Below, piece by piece: positions 1-10,230 of a DNA stretch of 44,280 nt (its first letter is position 1; every line of letters starts with the position of its first letter). The notes beneath the pieces are model-generated. The model had not been told where the DNA came from and ran no database searches. It saw nothing but the letters and a program-made list of their open reading frames with translations. This stretch comes from Rhizomicrobium sp. GTDB taxonomy: Bacteria; Pseudomonadota; Alphaproteobacteria; Micropepsales; Micropepsaceae. The translations under genes were made by a program, and so were the position numbers. The stretch covers positions 1 through 44,280 of the forward strand of contig JARLIR010000103.1 of NCBI GenBank assembly GCA_031291635.1, read 5' to 3'.

Positions 1-16
1 TGAGAAGGAAACAGCC

Positions 17-436
17 ATGAGCGAAGCAGAGCGGATCATTGCGGCCCTGGGACTGGAGCCCCATCCTGAGGGCGGCCATTATCGTCAAATCTTCAAAGAC
101 GAAGCCGGGCCGGACGGTCGCGCCCGCTCGACGGCGATTTATTATCTGCTGCGTGCGGGTGAGGTGTCGCGGCCCCACCGCATCGATGCCGTCGAAATTT
201 GGCACTATTACCGCGGTGCGCCTCTGGAATTGGCGATCAAGCCGGAGGGTGGCGTGCTCGCCCATCACGTACTGGGCGCCTCGATCGAGTTTGGCGAAAG
301 GCCTCAACTGGTGGTGCCGCCGCATGGCTGGCAAGCGGCGCGCTCGCTTGGAGATTACACCCTGGTTGGCTGCACCGTGGCACCGGGTTTCCTGTTCGAG
401 ACCTTCGAGATGGCCCCTCCGGAATTTCAGCTTTAA
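17..436 (+). CDS. Cupin_5 (DUF985) family protein
   Basis: A 139-residue single-domain protein. The N-terminal stretch EPHPEGGHYRQ and the later HYYRGAPLEL and LVVPPHGWQAA segments match the DUF985/Cupin_5 family (yeast YML079w type), a small beta-barrel cupin whose substrate is not established; some members have been likened to sugar-nucleotide epimerases. ATG start with an AAGGA ribosome site about 8 bases upstream. The window opens with TGA just before it, which may be the stop of an upstream gene, so it could be the last gene of an operon. It converges on the TMEM175-like gene with an 11-base gap. Family assignment is firm; function is unknown. Confidence 0.85.
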   Translation: MSEAERIIAALGLEPHPEGGHYRQIFKDEAGPDGRARSTAIYYLLRAGEVSRPHRIDAVEIWHYYRGAPLELAIKPEGGVLAHHVLGASIEFGERPQLVVPPHGWQAARSLGDYTLVGCTVAPGFLFETFEMAPPEFQL

Positions 437-447
437 GCACCAGCAGT

Positions 448-1038
448 CTAACTCTCGCCGTGCTCCTTAGAGACAGCCTGCTCGATGCGGCGATCGGGGA
501 TCAGCCACATCAAAGCTGCAGCGGCGTAAAGGACCTGCGACGCCCAGGGCACCCAGAACGCGAGACCAACGCCTGCGGCATAAACCGCCAAGGAGAGCTT
601 GCCCTTAATGTCCTTGCCGAGGGCCTGGGCGAGCAACGATGCCTTGCCGTCGGCGCGGATGATAGCCCACTCCAAGATCGAGTAGGCTGTCGCGGCCAAG
701 AGCAGCACGACGCCGTAAAGCGCCACCGGCATCGCCGCGCGATGGTTCTCGCCCATCCAACCCGTGACAAAGGGTAATAGGGAGAGCCAAAACAACAGGT
801 GCAAATTTGCCCACAAAATCCCGCCGCTGACGCGATGCACGGTGTGCAGCAGGTGGTGGTGGTTGTTCCAATAAATGCCGACGTAGAGAAAGCTGAGGCC
901 GTAATTCAGGAATATGGGCAAAAGGTCGTGGAGGGCAGCAAGCGTGTTGCCACGAGGCACATGCAGTTCCAGCACCATAATGGTGATGATGATCGCCAGA
1001 ACCCCGTCGCTGAAAGCCTCTAGACGTGATTTTCCCAT
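448..1038 (-). CDS. TMEM175-type (DUF1211) cation channel protein
   Basis: A 196-residue integral membrane protein. Residues 5-24 carry the family signature RLEAFSDGVLAIIITIMVLE, that is the R-x-x-x-F-S-D motif of helix 1 that lines the pore of bacterial TMEM175 potassium channels. About six hydrophobic segments follow, with NNHHHLLH after helix 2, as in other prokaryotic members. The chosen ATG at 1038 follows GGAGGG and leaves the signature at the N-terminus; an upstream GTG at 1062 is in frame but less likely. Bacterial TMEM175 forms weakly selective K+ leak channels; ion specificity here is inferred from family only. Confidence 0.85.
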   Translation of the reverse strand: MGKSRLEAFSDGVLAIIITIMVLELHVPRGNTLAALHDLLPIFLNYGLSFLYVGIYWNNHHHLLHTVHRVSGGILWANLHLLFWLSLLPFVTGWMGENHRAAMPVALYGVVLLLAATAYSILEWAIIRADGKASLLAQALGKDIKGKLSLAVYAAGVGLAFWVPWASQVLYAAAALMWLIPDRRIEQAVSKEHGES

Positions 1039-1286
1039 GGGCCCTCCAGAGCGACTCCGCACCGTTAGACAAAATTAATCATCCCCTTGAGGCACAAGCA
1101 AGAAAACGAGGCCAAAGGGCCGTTGGCAGACCCCGTCTGAGTACTATCCGAGCCTAGCCAAGTGGGCGTGGATGTTCTCTTTGGACCGACGGATTCCGTG
1201 GCTTTGTTGCATTGGCCACTCCGCAAATCGTTTGTCCACCACCCCGCCGTGCACTGATGGGCGTTGCCACGGCAGAGAGAGTTTTT

Positions 1287-1655
1287 ATGGCAGTAGTTCT
1301 AGTTGTCGAAGATGACACCTTCATCTGCGAACTCACTGAGATGACCGTGCAGGATTGGGGTCATCAGACATTGGCGGCCAGCGATGTCGAAGAGGCACTC
1401 GAAATCCTGCGCTCGCCGCAGCACATCGACATCCTTTTTACCGATATCTATCTCAAGACTGCCGTTTCTGGCGGTTTCGACTTGGCGCGCCAAGCGGTCG
1501 TGCTGCGGCCGCAATTGCGTGTCCTCTATACGACAGGGAATTTCATAACCCGCGATATGCAGGCGCTGTTTCTCGAAAAAGCAGAATGCATCCGCAAACC
1601 CTACACACCACGCCAGCTGCGGACCTCTTTTGAGCACATGCTGGCGCATTCTTAA
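1287..1655 (+). CDS. Stand-alone CheY-like response regulator
   Basis: A 122-residue receiver domain with no output domain. The acidic pocket E8/D9/D10, the phospho-acceptor D53 (in LFTDIY), T82/T83 (VLYTTGN) and K104 (IRKPY) are all in the expected places. The ATG at 1287 starts the protein directly at the first beta strand (MAVVLVVEDD); longer in-frame starts at 1212 would add an unrelated leader. The HWE-type kinase gene begins 26 bases downstream on the same strand, so the pair is probably co-transcribed and the kinase is the obvious phosphodonor. Single-receiver proteins next to such kinases often act as phosphate shuttles or sinks; target unknown. Confidence 0.88.
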   Translation: MAVVLVVEDDTFICELTEMTVQDWGHQTLAASDVEEALEILRSPQHIDILFTDIYLKTAVSGGFDLARQAVVLRPQLRVLYTTGNFITRDMQALFLEKAECIRKPYTPRQLRTSFEHMLAHS

Positions 1656-1681
1656 ATCGCAAATAGTAGGGGGCCGTAGCC

Positions 1682-3109
1682 GTGTCAGATAGCATCGGAA
1701 GAAAAGTGGTCCCTGATATTGCCGCCAGCGATATCGTCGAGACAGTGCCAAGCGCCTTGCTGGTGCTCGATCGGGATCTGCACATTACTTCGGCCAATCG
1801 CGCCTTCTACCAAACCTTCCGCACCAGTGCCGACGAGACCGAAGGAAGTCATATATACGAATTGGGCAATCGGCAGTGGGACATCCCCGCGCTACGCACC
1901 TTGCTCGAAAGCGTGATCCCCCATCGCGCTACTGTAGAGGGCTTCGAGGTCGAGCATGATTTTCCGACCATCGGCAGGCGCACCATGCTGGTCAATGCGC
2001 GCAAAATCTTCCGGCCCGGCGATCATGACGGCTTCATCCTGCTCGCCATCGAAGATGTGAGCGAGGAACGCGCCGCGCGTTCCGAGAGCAAGCGCAACTG
2101 GCTGCTCACCAAAAGCATTGTTGATACGATCCGAGACCCCTTGGTCGTGCTCGAAGACGACATGACGATTGTCACCGCCAGCAGAGCTTTTTTGACGATC
2201 TTCGGCACAACCGAAGAGGCGGCACATGGGCGGCGGGTGTTCGAATTGGGCCAGCACCAATGGGACGTGCCGGCGCTGCGCGATTTGCTCGAACGGGTCC
2301 TGCCCGAGAACAAACCGATTGAAAATTTTGAGATCGAAGATGATTTTCCCGGCCTGGGCCGCCGCGTCTTCAACCTGAATGCCCGAAAAATCTCTCAGCC
2401 CGGAAACCATACCAGCCGCATGCTGCTGGTCTTCGAGGACATTACCGACCGCAAACAGCGTGAGCGCGATGCCCTTGGCCTGACCAACGAAATTTCCCAC
2501 CGCATCAAGAACAATCTGCAGATCGTGGTCGGCCTGATCGCCTTCGAAGCCAAACGCACGGCCGCTCCCTGCGTGCTGGGCTATAGAGCAATGCAGGCCC
2601 GCATTTCAGCCATTGCCGAACTTTATGATCTGATCTCACATACCAGCCATGGGCGGACCATTGCCGTGGATGCCTATTTGCGCGAAATCGCCAAATCGAT
2701 GTCAGCGAGTCTGCTCGATCACGCCGCGGGTATCACCATCGAGGTGAAAGGCGAAGCTCTGGATATCGATCCGGATCGCGCGGTGCCCTTCGGTCTGCTG
2801 GTCAATGAGCTGGCGACCAATGCGATCAAACATGCCTTCCCGGATGGCAACGGACGCATCGTGCTGAGCGTTGAGCGAGTCGGCGATGAGATCGAACTCA
2901 CCGTTGCCGATGACGGCATCGGCATAACCAAACAAGCCATTTCTGCGAAAATCACGGAGCGGCGCGGCGCCGACTATGTGGCGATCTTCGTGCGCCAGTT
3001 GGGTGGCACGATCATACCGCCGTCAAGCGAAGGGCCCGGAACCACCATCCGCATACGCCTTCCCCTACTCCTGGTGCTGCCAGTCGGCAGCACACCCATC
3101 GCGGCGTGA
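1682..3109 (+). CDS. PAS-PAS sensor histidine kinase, HWE/HisKA_2 type
   Basis: A 475-residue soluble kinase with a GTG start. Two tandem PAS domains (about residues 18-130 and 145-258) are clear duplicates: both contain a [HD]DFP-x-x-GRR segment followed by NARKI and a conserved QWD-x-PALR helix. The phosphorylation site is H273 in NEISHRIKNNLQIV, the HisKA_2 H-box. The ATPase has the N-box NELATNAIKHAF (375-386) and DDGIG (410-414). The usual glycine-rich G2 box is not recognisable: where it is expected the sequence reads ITERRGADYVAIFVRQLGG. No transmembrane segment, so it senses in the cytoplasm. It overlaps neither neighbour and sits 26 bases behind the receiver gene, its likely partner. 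Confidence 0.88.
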   Translation: MSDSIGRKVVPDIAASDIVETVPSALLVLDRDLHITSANRAFYQTFRTSADETEGSHIYELGNRQWDIPALRTLLESVIPHRATVEGFEVEHDFPTIGRRTMLVNARKIFRPGDHDGFILLAIEDVSEERAARSESKRNWLLTKSIVDTIRDPLVVLEDDMTIVTASRAFLTIFGTTEEAAHGRRVFELGQHQWDVPALRDLLERVLPENKPIENFEIEDDFPGLGRRVFNLNARKISQPGNHTSRMLLVFEDITDRKQRERDALGLTNEISHRIKNNLQIVVGLIAFEAKRTAAPCVLGYRAMQARISAIAELYDLISHTSHGRTIAVDAYLREIAKSMSASLLDHAAGITIEVKGEALDIDPDRAVPFGLLVNELATNAIKHAFPDGNGRIVLSVERVGDEIELTVADDGIGITKQAISAKITERRGADYVAIFVRQLGGTIIPPSSEGPGTTIRIRLPLLLVLPVGSTPIAA

Positions 3110-3114
3110 CCCCT

Positions 3115-4467
3115 TCACGCGGCTATTTGTTGCGGCAGCGCGGGCAATGTGAAGCTGATGATTGTACCACCATCCGGACCGTTGCTGGCCGAGATTTGGC
3201 CACCATGGGAAATGATGATTGCTTTACAGATCATGAGACCGACCCCCATTCCGCCTGACTTCGTCGATATAAATGGCTTGAACAGGTTTTCTCGAATGCT
3301 CTTTGCCAAGCCGGGACCATTGTCCCGTACGTCAAAGCGCACCAGCGTGGCATTGATGGCCATCACAGAGAGCATCAACTCACTGCGTTTGCCGCCGCCC
3401 AGCGCTTCAATGCTGTTGCGGATGAGGTTGATGAGGACTTGCTGCAGTTGAATTCTGTCGACTGATACGCAAGGAAGGTCAGCTTCAATATTCGTCTCAA
3501 CCTTGATCGAACTATCGATCGTGCCGATCAAGGAGATTGCGTCCTCGATAATGATTCCGGGGCTCTCAATCGTGCGCTCCTCCTCGCTCTTGGCGATGAA
3601 GCCACGCAGACGTTTGATAATCTTACTGGCACGAAGAACTTGCTCTTGAGCATTTGTAGCGGCATCAATGATCTTGGTTGGCACGTTGGCATCTGGTGCT
3701 TTCGCCAGGCGAAGGGATGCTGCCAGATAATTGCCCGCTGCCGCGAGTGGCTGGTTGATCTCATGGGCCAACGCCATTGTCGTTAGGCTCATCATGTTGA
3801 GCCTTTGGATGCGCATTAACTCCAGTTCGGCAAAGCGGCGGTGTGCACTCTCCCTGGTCAGCAAATAGATTCCAAGCGAGCCCAACGCCAATGCCAAGAA
3901 CCCTGTGAGTGTGGCAAGAAAGAGCGAGGTAACCGTGGCATGCTCTTTGGCTGCTATACGGGTCTGCAGCAGTTGCCACTCAACAGTTCGCATGTCCTCG
4001 ATTTTGCTGCGGATATCAGACATGCGGTCAAATTCTGCGCCCTCGCGTTTGGGTGAAGCGATGGCTCGCGCTGCGATAACGGTCTGGAGGCGAAGGACGC
4101 GCTGTATCTGGTCTGGATTGTCGGCAACCAATACGGCCAGATGTTCCACATCGGTCTGTATCGAGGCATTGGTCATTCGGGTATTGAAGAAATTTAGACG
4201 TTCGCCGGAATAGGCCTGCGCCCGCATGGTTGAATCCGCAGATAGCAGATTTTTCTCGATTGTTGTCATTTGCAGGATGACACGATTGGTATGCTGTACC
4301 CAACCGAAAGCCGCATGCAGGTGATTGATGCTGGTATAGACAAAGCTAGCCGACAAGAGCGTAAGGCCGAGGGCGCTTAAAAGCGCAGCGGTACCGACGA
4401 GTTTGGAACGGTCCATGCGAAAAATGCGCAACTTCACGTTACCGAAAAATCGGAGAACCTTCGACAC
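3115..4467 (-). CDS. CHASE3-like membrane sensor histidine kinase
   Basis: A 450-residue kinase. Transmembrane helices at about 22-44 and 178-203 bracket a roughly 130-residue, mostly helical periplasmic region resembling CHASE3 (repeated leucine-rich helices, no cysteines). A short linker leads to the dimerisation domain with H235 in ALAHEINQPLAA, the H-box type found in DctB-like and related kinases, then N-box NLIRNSIEA (347-355), DNGPG (382-386) and G2 GGMGVGLM (405-412). Start is GTG preceded by GAGGT at good spacing; ATG at residue 18 is an alternative. It ends 5 bases from the end of the HWE kinase gene. No receiver gene is adjacent downstream on its own strand, so its partner is unknown; the NtrC-class regulator at 29189 is a possible but distant one. 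Confidence 0.87.
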   Translation of the reverse strand: MSKVLRFFGNVKLRIFRMDRSKLVGTAALLSALGLTLLSASFVYTSINHLHAAFGWVQHTNRVILQMTTIEKNLLSADSTMRAQAYSGERLNFFNTRMTNASIQTDVEHLAVLVADNPDQIQRVLRLQTVIAARAIASPKREGAEFDRMSDIRSKIEDMRTVEWQLLQTRIAAKEHATVTSLFLATLTGFLALALGSLGIYLLTRESAHRRFAELELMRIQRLNMMSLTTMALAHEINQPLAAAGNYLAASLRLAKAPDANVPTKIIDAATNAQEQVLRASKIIKRLRGFIAKSEEERTIESPGIIIEDAISLIGTIDSSIKVETNIEADLPCVSVDRIQLQQVLINLIRNSIEALGGGKRSELMLSVMAINATLVRFDVRDNGPGLAKSIRENLFKPFISTKSGGMGVGLMICKAIIISHGGQISASNGPDGGTIISFTLPALPQQIAA

Positions 4468-4622
4468 CCAGCGACCTCAATTGCCGCGACATCCTTTGAT
4501 CAATAAACGCCTCAACCAAAGGTTATACAAGATAAACTTCTCTCGCCTCGCCCCACGCGTTGAAACAAGGTTATCCGTCGTCGCCGCCGCGCCGAGAAAG
4601 CCGCGCTAACACGTAGACCGGC

Positions 4623-4692
4623 GCGCAGGTTCTCGAAGCACGCGGCTCCCGCAGAACACCTCACGATGACGGTTCCGATTGAAAACCTGCGC
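4623..4692. repeat. Inverted repeat / dispersed palindromic element downstream of sucB
   Basis: The arms GCGCAGGTT (4623-4631) and AACCTGCGC (4684-4692) are perfect inverted copies flanking 52 bases. The interior (TTCTCGAAGCACGCGG ... CACCTCACGATGACGG) looks like the short palindromic elements scattered through many alphaproteobacterial genomes, with a CTTCGAG-like end and a CTCACNATGA-like end. It sits immediately after the sucB stop codon, so its transcript would fold into a long stem that could end transcription or protect the mRNA 3' end. No strong U-tract follows. The resemblance to a dispersed family is from memory and only one copy of this type is seen here. Confidence 0.4.
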
Positions 4693-4694
4693 CC

Positions 4695-5984
4695 TTAGAT
4701 CTCCAACACCAGGCGCTGCGGGTCTTCCAGGGTTTCTTTGACTCGCACCAGGAAGGTGACGGCGTCTTTGCCGTCGACGATGCGGTGGTCGTAGGACAGC
4801 GCCACATACATCATCGGGCGGATCACAATATTATTGCCGTCAGCAACCGGGCGCGGCTGGATCTTGTGCATGCCCAAAATGCCGGACTGGGGCGAGTTCA
4901 GGATCGGCGTTGACATCAAGCTGCCGAAGACGCCGCCATTGGTGATGGAGAAAGAACCGCCCTGCAGCTCCTCCAGCTTCAGCTTGTTGTCACGGGCGCG
5001 GGTGCCGAAATCGGTAATCGCCGCTTCGATCCCGGCGAGAGACAGACGGTCGGCATCGCGGATCACCGGCACCATCAGGCCGCGTTCGGTAGAAACCGCA
5101 ACACCCATATCGTAGTAGTTCTTGTAGACGATGTCGTCGCCTTCGATCTCGGCATTGACGTTGGGCAGTTCCTTCAGCGCCGCGATGCAGGCCTTGACGA
5201 AGAAGCCCATGAAGCCGAGGCGAACCTTGTGCTTCTTCTCGAAGACATCCTTGTACTGCGACCGCAGAGCCATGACATGGCTCATGTCGATTTCGTTGAA
5301 GGTGGTCAGCTGCGCCGCGGTGTTCTGCGATTCCTTGAGGCGCATGGCGATGGTCTTGCGCAAACGCGTCATGGTTACGCGCTCTTCGCGCGCCGCTTTG
5401 GGGCGCGGTCCCGAAGAAACCGGTATCACAGAAGGCTGGGTGCGTTCGCGGGCGCGCGCTTCCAATTCTGCCAGCACATCGCCCTTGGTGACACGACCAT
5501 CTTTGCCGGAGCCTTTGACGCTTTCCGCAGCGATCCCAGCATCCTCCGCCACACGGCGAGCCGCCGGCATAACGCCAACATTGGAGCCGATGGCGGCATG
5601 GGCCGCAGCCGCGATGCTAGTGGGCGCGGCCAAATTGGAAGCGGGCGGCGGGGTCGCTGGCACTTTCAGGGCCGGGCCTTCTTCTTGCTTGCCCACCACC
5701 ACCGCGTCGGGATTGGAGGAGGTGACCGGAGCATGACGGCCAGCGGCGCCTTCGGTCATCGAACCCAAAATGGCCCCGACTTGCACCGTGTCACCGGCTT
5801 TGACTGTGATCGATTCAATCGCACCATCCGCCGGCGCCGGTACTTCCACCGTGACCTTATCGGTCTCCAGCTCCAGCAGCGGCTCATCGCGATGGACCGC
5901 GTCGCCCTCTTTCTTGAACCAGCGGGCAACAGTCGCCTCGGTGACGGATTCGCCCATCGCCGGCACTTTGATCTCAATGGTCAT
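4695..5984 (-). CDS. sucB: Dihydrolipoyl succinyltransferase, E2 of 2-oxoglutarate dehydrogenase
   Basis: 429 residues. Residues 1-75 are a single lipoyl domain with the lipoylated lysine K43 in ETDKVTVEV. An Ala/Pro-rich linker (80-135) leads to the E1/E3-binding domain (about 138-178, [11 protein letters not shown] ... [14 protein letters not shown]), then the catalytic acyltransferase domain from about 200 to the end with H400 and D404 in the HRIVDG motif. The E2 core transfers the succinyl group from lipoamide to CoA in the TCA cycle. The ATG overlaps the sucA stop by four bases (ATGA), so the two are translationally coupled. The E3 gene (lpd) is not in this window, and the dispersed palindrome follows the stop. 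Confidence 0.96.
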   Translation of the reverse strand: MTIEIKVPAMGESVTEATVARWFKKEGDAVHRDEPLLELETDKVTVEVPAPADGAIESITVKAGDTVQVGAILGSMTEGAAGRHAPVTSSNPDAVVVGKQEEGPALKVPATPPPASNLAAPTSIAAAAHAAIGSNVGVMPAARRVAEDAGIAAESVKGSGKDGRVTKGDVLAELEARARERTQPSVIPVSSGPRPKAAREERVTMTRLRKTIAMRLKESQNTAAQLTTFNEIDMSHVMALRSQYKDVFEKKHKVRLGFMGFFVKACIAALKELPNVNAEIEGDDIVYKNYYDMGVAVSTERGLMVPVIRDADRLSLAGIEAAITDFGTRARDNKLKLEELQGGSFSITNGGVFGSLMSTPILNSPQSGILGMHKIQPRPVADGNNIVIRPMMYVALSYDHRIVDGKDAVTFLVRVKETLEDPQRLVLEI

Positions 5985-8908
5985 TGATCGTCCTCGGTGC
6001 GGATTTTGAGGTCGAAATGCATGGCCTCATCCATAATGTATTGCAGTTCGGCATTGTGCTGGCTCATCAAGCCGGCCGCAGTAGAAGCATATTCGGGACG
6101 CCCGATATAACGCGGGCGTACATGCCGCCCCAGCTTCTCCATAAGATATTCGATTCGCTGGCGGACGAAATACCACGCTCCCTGATTGCGCGGTTCTTCT
6201 TGCACCCAAACGATTTCGGCGTTGGGGAAGCGCTCCAGCTCCTGACCCAGGGGACCTTCCGGGAAGGGATAAAGCTGTTCTAGCCGCAGCATTTGCACAT
6301 GCGGTTCGTTATGCTTTTCCCGCGCTTCCATCAGATCGAAATAGACTTTGCCGGTGCAGAGGATGACGCGGCGAATCTGATCGTCCGGCGCCAACTCGAT
6401 GGTGGTGGCGCCGGGGACGCATTCGGCCTGATCGCGGAAGACGCGATGGAAGGAGGTGGCAGGTTCCAGATCCGACAAGAACGAGACGCAGCGCTTGTGG
6501 CGCAACAGCGATTTCGGCGTCATCAGGATCAACGGCTTGCGGAAGGTCCGCATCATCTGACGGCGCAGCACGTGGAAGTAATTGGCGGGGGTGGTGGGAT
6601 AACAGACCTGCCAATTGTCCTGGGCACAAAGCTGCAGATAGCGTTCCAGACGGGCCGAGGAATGCTCGGGGCCTTGGCCCTCATAGCCGTGCGGCAGTAG
6701 CATCACCAAACCGCACATCTTCAGCCATTTGTTTTCGCCCGAAGCGATGAACTGATCGATGATGACTTGGGCGCCGTTGGCGAAATCACCAAACTGGGCT
6801 TCCCAAAGCACCAGCGCCTTGGGTTCCGCGGTGGCATAGCCGTATTCGAAACCGAGGACCGCAGCTTCCGAGAGCAAGGAGTCGATGACTTCGAATTCGG
6901 CTTGGGCCTTGGAGATGGCATTGAGCGGAACGTGGCGGGCTTCGCTTTCCTGATCGACCAACACGGAATGGCGCTGCGAGAAGGTGCCGCGACCGCAATC
7001 CTGCCCCGACAGGCGCACCGGTGTGCCCTGTTGCACCAGGGTGCCAAAGGCGAGCGCCTCGGCGGTGGCCCAATCGATGCCCTCGCCGGTCTCGAACATG
7101 CGCGCCTTGTTCTGCATCTGGCGCACAATTGTCTTATGGGCGTTGAAGCCATCCGGAATGGTCGAAAGCGCCTTGCCCACTTCGAGCAGGGCCTCTTTTT
7201 CGACCCCGGTCTCGCCTCGGCGATCGCCAACCTGGGGCGCCATTTCAAAACCCATCCAGCGGCTTTCGAGCCAATCGGCGCGGTGCGGCTTGTGGGTTTT
7301 GGAGGCTTCGAATTCTTCGTCCAGACGGGCGTTGAAATCGCCCACCATGTGCTGGACTTCGCTTTCGGCCAGGGTGGATTCACTCACCAGCTTCTTGGCG
7401 TAGAGTTCGAGCGTGGTGGGATGATCCTTGATGGCGCGATACATCAAAGGCTGGGTGAAGGAAGGCTCGTCCGTCTCGTTGTGACCGAACCTGCGATAGC
7501 AGTACATGTCGATCACCACATCTTTGTGGAAGAGCTGGCGGAACTCTGTGGCGATGCGGGCGCAATGCACCACCGCTTCCGGATCATCACCATTCACATG
7601 GAAAATCGGCGCCTGCACCATCAGGGCGATGTCCGTGCAATAGGGTGAAGAGCGCGAATATTGCGGCGAGGTGGTGAAGCCGATCTGATTGTTGATGACG
7701 AAGTGGATGGTGCCGCCGGTGCGATAGCCGCGGGTGCCGGACATGGCAAAGCATTCCGCGACAATGCCCTGGCCCGCAAAGGCGGCATCGCCATGCAGGA
7801 TCAGCGGCAAGACACTCGAACGCGTGGCGGTGTCGCCATGCTGGAACTGCTTGGCGCGGGCTTTGCCCAAAACCACCGGATCAGCGGCTTCCAGATGCGA
7901 CGGGTTTGGCGTCAGCGAAAGATGGACGTGATTGCCGTCAAAGGCGCGATCGGCGGAAGCGCCGAGATGGTATTTCACGTCACCGCTGACGGTGATTTCG
8001 CTTGGGATCGCGCTGCCACCGCGGAATTCGTGGAAGATCTGGCGATAGGGCTTGGACAGAAGATTGGCGAGCACGTTGATACGGCCGCGATGGGCCATGC
8101 CAATGGTGAGCTCTTTGACGCCAAGCTGGCCGCCGCGTTTGATGATCTGCTCCAGCGCCGGCATCATGGCCTCGCCGCCATCCAGCCCGAAGCGCTTGGT
8201 TCCGAGGAAGCGTAAGGCGCAGAACTTCTCGAAGCCCTCGGCCTCGATCAGCTTGTTCAAAATTGCGCGCTTGCCGGCGGGGGTGAAGGTGATGTCCTTA
8301 TCGGGACCTTCGATGCGGCGCTGCAACCAATCCTTCTGCTCGGCATCGTTGATATGGGTGAACTCATAGCCGATGCGCCCGCAATAGGTGCGCTGGAGCA
8401 AATCCACCATCTGACGCGGTGTGGCCGTCTGCAGACCGAGGACGCCGTCGATGAAGACCGGTTTGTCCAGATCGGCCTCACCGAAACCGTAGAATTTGGG
8501 ATCGAGCTGGGGCACAGGTGGCTTGGGCGTCAGATGCAAAGGATCCAGATCAGCGGCGAAGTGGCCGATGACGCGATAAGCGCGCACCAACTGAATGGCG
8601 CGGATCGAGTGCTGAGCCGCGGCCAGGACATCGGCGGCGCTCGAAGGCGCCTCACCGGCGACGGTGCCCGCAGCGGTGGCCCGTTCTGCCCAGGAAGGGC
8701 CAGAGGTCGAAGCCGCCGAAGGGCCGTTCGGGCCTTCCAATTCGGCAAAATAGCGCGCCCAAGAGGGGTCGACCGAAGCCGGATTTTCCAAATACTGGGC
8801 GTAGAGCGATTCGACATAGTCCGCGTTGCCGCCGAATAGGAAGGCGGTTTCCTCGAAAATGGCGTTAGACGCCCGGGAGAGCCGTTCTGGGGAGTTTTGC
8901 TGGGTCAT
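5981..8908 (-). CDS. sucA: 2-oxoglutarate dehydrogenase E1 component
   Basis: 975 residues from the ATG at 8908, the normal size for the thiamine-diphosphate E1o subunit. The N-terminal helix contains [20 protein letters not shown], typical of the family's E2-binding start, which is why the ATG rather than the 28-residue longer reading was chosen. The central ThDP/Mg site is visible as [10 protein letters not shown] ... INNQIGFTT, and the C-terminal domain has the [14 protein letters not shown] stretch. It decarboxylates 2-oxoglutarate and succinylates the E2 lipoyl group. It is first in a two-gene operon with sucB. No clear Shine-Dalgarno lies before the ATG. The upstream 143 bases are shared with the divergent acyltransferase gene. 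Confidence 0.97.
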   Translation of the reverse strand: MTQQNSPERLSRASNAIFEETAFLFGGNADYVESLYAQYLENPASVDPSWARYFAELEGPNGPSAASTSGPSWAERATAAGTVAGEAPSSAADVLAAAQHSIRAIQLVRAYRVIGHFAADLDPLHLTPKPPVPQLDPKFYGFGEADLDKPVFIDGVLGLQTATPRQMVDLLQRTYCGRIGYEFTHINDAEQKDWLQRRIEGPDKDITFTPAGKRAILNKLIEAEGFEKFCALRFLGTKRFGLDGGEAMMPALEQIIKRGGQLGVKELTIGMAHRGRINVLANLLSKPYRQIFHEFRGGSAIPSEITVSGDVKYHLGASADRAFDGNHVHLSLTPNPSHLEAADPVVLGKARAKQFQHGDTATRSSVLPLILHGDAAFAGQGIVAECFAMSGTRGYRTGGTIHFVINNQIGFTTSPQYSRSSPYCTDIALMVQAPIFHVNGDDPEAVVHCARIATEFRQLFHKDVVIDMYCYRRFGHNETDEPSFTQPLMYRAIKDHPTTLELYAKKLVSESTLAESEVQHMVGDFNARLDEEFEASKTHKPHRADWLESRWMGFEMAPQVGDRRGETGVEKEALLEVGKALSTIPDGFNAHKTIVRQMQNKARMFETGEGIDWATAEALAFGTLVQQGTPVRLSGQDCGRGTFSQRHSVLVDQESEARHVPLNAISKAQAEFEVIDSLLSEAAVLGFEYGYATAEPKALVLWEAQFGDFANGAQVIIDQFIASGENKWLKMCGLVMLLPHGYEGQGPEHSSARLERYLQLCAQDNWQVCYPTTPANYFHVLRRQMMRTFRKPLILMTPKSLLRHKRCVSFLSDLEPATSFHRVFRDQAECVPGATTIELAPDDQIRRVILCTGKVYFDLMEAREKHNEPHVQMLRLEQLYPFPEGPLGQELERFPNAEIVWVQEEPRNQGAWYFVRQRIEYLMEKLGRHVRPRYIGRPEYASTAAGLMSQHNAELQYIMDEAMHFDLKIRTEDDQ

Positions 8909-9051
8909 GTGGGGGAGCGCGATGATGAGTTTAGAATTGTTCGAATTGAACGATTTAGCGCAATTCGCGAGCGAAGACCACGATTGTTGCACAAGCTATA
9001 GTGGACAGCGGTAACAGGCCGTAAATTCTTCGTGTTGCGAGGGGGTTGCAG

Positions 9052-10218
9052 ATGAAACGCCTTTATTCTCTGGACGCCATCCGCGGGCTGGCCGCGCTGA
9101 CCATTGTGATCTGGCATTGGCAGCATTTTTTCGCCCTTTCCGGCCATTGGCAGGCGGTTTGGAGCCGCGATTGGCAGCCCTTTTATCAGCTTTTGAAGCC
9201 GCTTTATCTGGAAGCTTGGGCAGCGGTCGATTTGTTCTTCGCCCTCTCCGGCTTTGTCTTTTTCTGGCTGTACCGCGAGGCGATCCACCAAAAGAAGGTC
9301 AAAGCGGTCAATTTCGCTCTGCTGCGCTTCTCGCGGCTGTGGCCGCTGCACGCCTTGATGCTGCTGACCATCGCCCTGCTGCAGGCGGCGTTCTTCGCCA
9401 AAACGGGCAGCTATTTCATTTTCCCTGCCGGCGATTGGGACCGCTTTGTCGCTGGGCTCTTCGCTGTACAGCAATGGATTCCGCCCAATGCCGAGCAGAC
9501 CTTCAACGGCCCCGCCTGGACGGTGTCGGTGGAAGCCGGGCTGTATGTCCTGTTCTTTGTCTTGTGCCGCTTTGGCTTCAACGGTTGGCGCACGGCGCTG
9601 GTCGTGGCCTTGTGCGGCATTCCGCTGTTTCATTGGAATTGGTTCATCAGCCGCGGCTTGATGGGCTTTTTCCTCGGCGGCCTCGCCTATTTCGCGGTCG
9701 AGAAAATACGGCTGCTGCCAAACGCGCGCGCCTTTGCCAAGAGCATTGGTGTGCTGACCTTGGCGTTGTGGGCGTTCGTGGTGATCGAGATTCTCTATGG
9801 CCCGCTGCATTACGCGCTGTCGGCCCTGTCCGACGCCGTGCCGGATGCTTGGGATATCTATAGCGAAAACGTCGATGACATTTTTCACATCGCCTACATC
9901 TTCACCGTCGTCCCATTGACCGTGGTCGCGCTGGCCTTGAGCGAGGTGGTGCTCAATCTGTTCCCCCGCTTCTACAAGAAGACCACCTATCTCGGTGACA
10001 TCTCGTATGGCGTCTACATGCTGCATTTTCCACTGCAGACGGCCTGCGCGTTGTCGGCTTTGTATCTGGGACTGCAACCGGTGTTCTTTATGCAAGGTTG
10101 GGTGATGCTCGCCTTTTATGCGGTGCTATTAAGCCTCGCATCGCTGTCTTACTTCTATTACGAAAAACCCATGCAGGCCTTCATTCGCAAACTGCCGGAC
10201 CGCTTCGGGGCGAAGTGA
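9052..10218 (+). CDS. Acyltransferase 3 (OafA/YrhL-type) membrane protein
   Basis: 388 residues with about ten hydrophobic helices. The N-terminus MKRLYSLDAIRGLAALTIVI followed by WHW is the hallmark of the acyltransferase-3 family; H22 is the conserved helix-1 histidine proposed as catalytic. The C-terminal end has the typical YLGDISYGVYMLHFPLQ and YFYYEKPMQ segments. Family members O-acetylate or O-acylate sugars of LPS, exopolysaccharide or other envelope glycans at the inner membrane; the substrate here cannot be read from sequence. GAGGGGG lies 8 bases before the ATG. It is an insertion on the opposite strand between sucA and the sucD group, and no polysaccharide cluster surrounds it. 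Confidence 0.88.
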   Translation: MKRLYSLDAIRGLAALTIVIWHWQHFFALSGHWQAVWSRDWQPFYQLLKPLYLEAWAAVDLFFALSGFVFFWLYREAIHQKKVKAVNFALLRFSRLWPLHALMLLTIALLQAAFFAKTGSYFIFPAGDWDRFVAGLFAVQQWIPPNAEQTFNGPAWTVSVEAGLYVLFFVLCRFGFNGWRTALVVALCGIPLFHWNWFISRGLMGFFLGGLAYFAVEKIRLLPNARAFAKSIGVLTLALWAFVVIEILYGPLHYALSALSDAVPDAWDIYSENVDDIFHIAYIFTVVPLTVVALALSEVVLNLFPRFYKKTTYLGDISYGVYMLHFPLQTACALSALYLGLQPVFFMQGWVMLAFYAVLLSLASLSYFYYEKPMQAFIRKLPDRFGAK

Positions 10219-10230
10219 CCGACATCGTAT

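Noticed and set aside
605-1072. 155-codon minus-strand ORF overlapping the TMEM175-like gene in another frame
   Set aside because: The family signature is in the 448-1038 frame; this one is Arg/Pro-rich shadow.
1195-1225. GGCTTTGTTGCA-like sequence reminiscent of IS5/IS6 family ends
   Set aside because: No matching opposite end, no target duplication and no transposase fragment nearby; one short match is not enough.
8939-8951. GTTCGAATTGAAC palindrome between sucA and the acyltransferase as a LexA site
   Set aside because: Alphaproteobacterial LexA boxes are GTTC-N7-GTTC direct repeats; this is a 4-bp inverted pair in AT-rich DNA and could be chance.
8905-10095. 396-codon minus-strand ORF antisense to the acyltransferase
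   Set aside because: Low-complexity Gln/Arg/Glu translation, while the sense strand has a full acyltransferase-3 protein with ribosome site.
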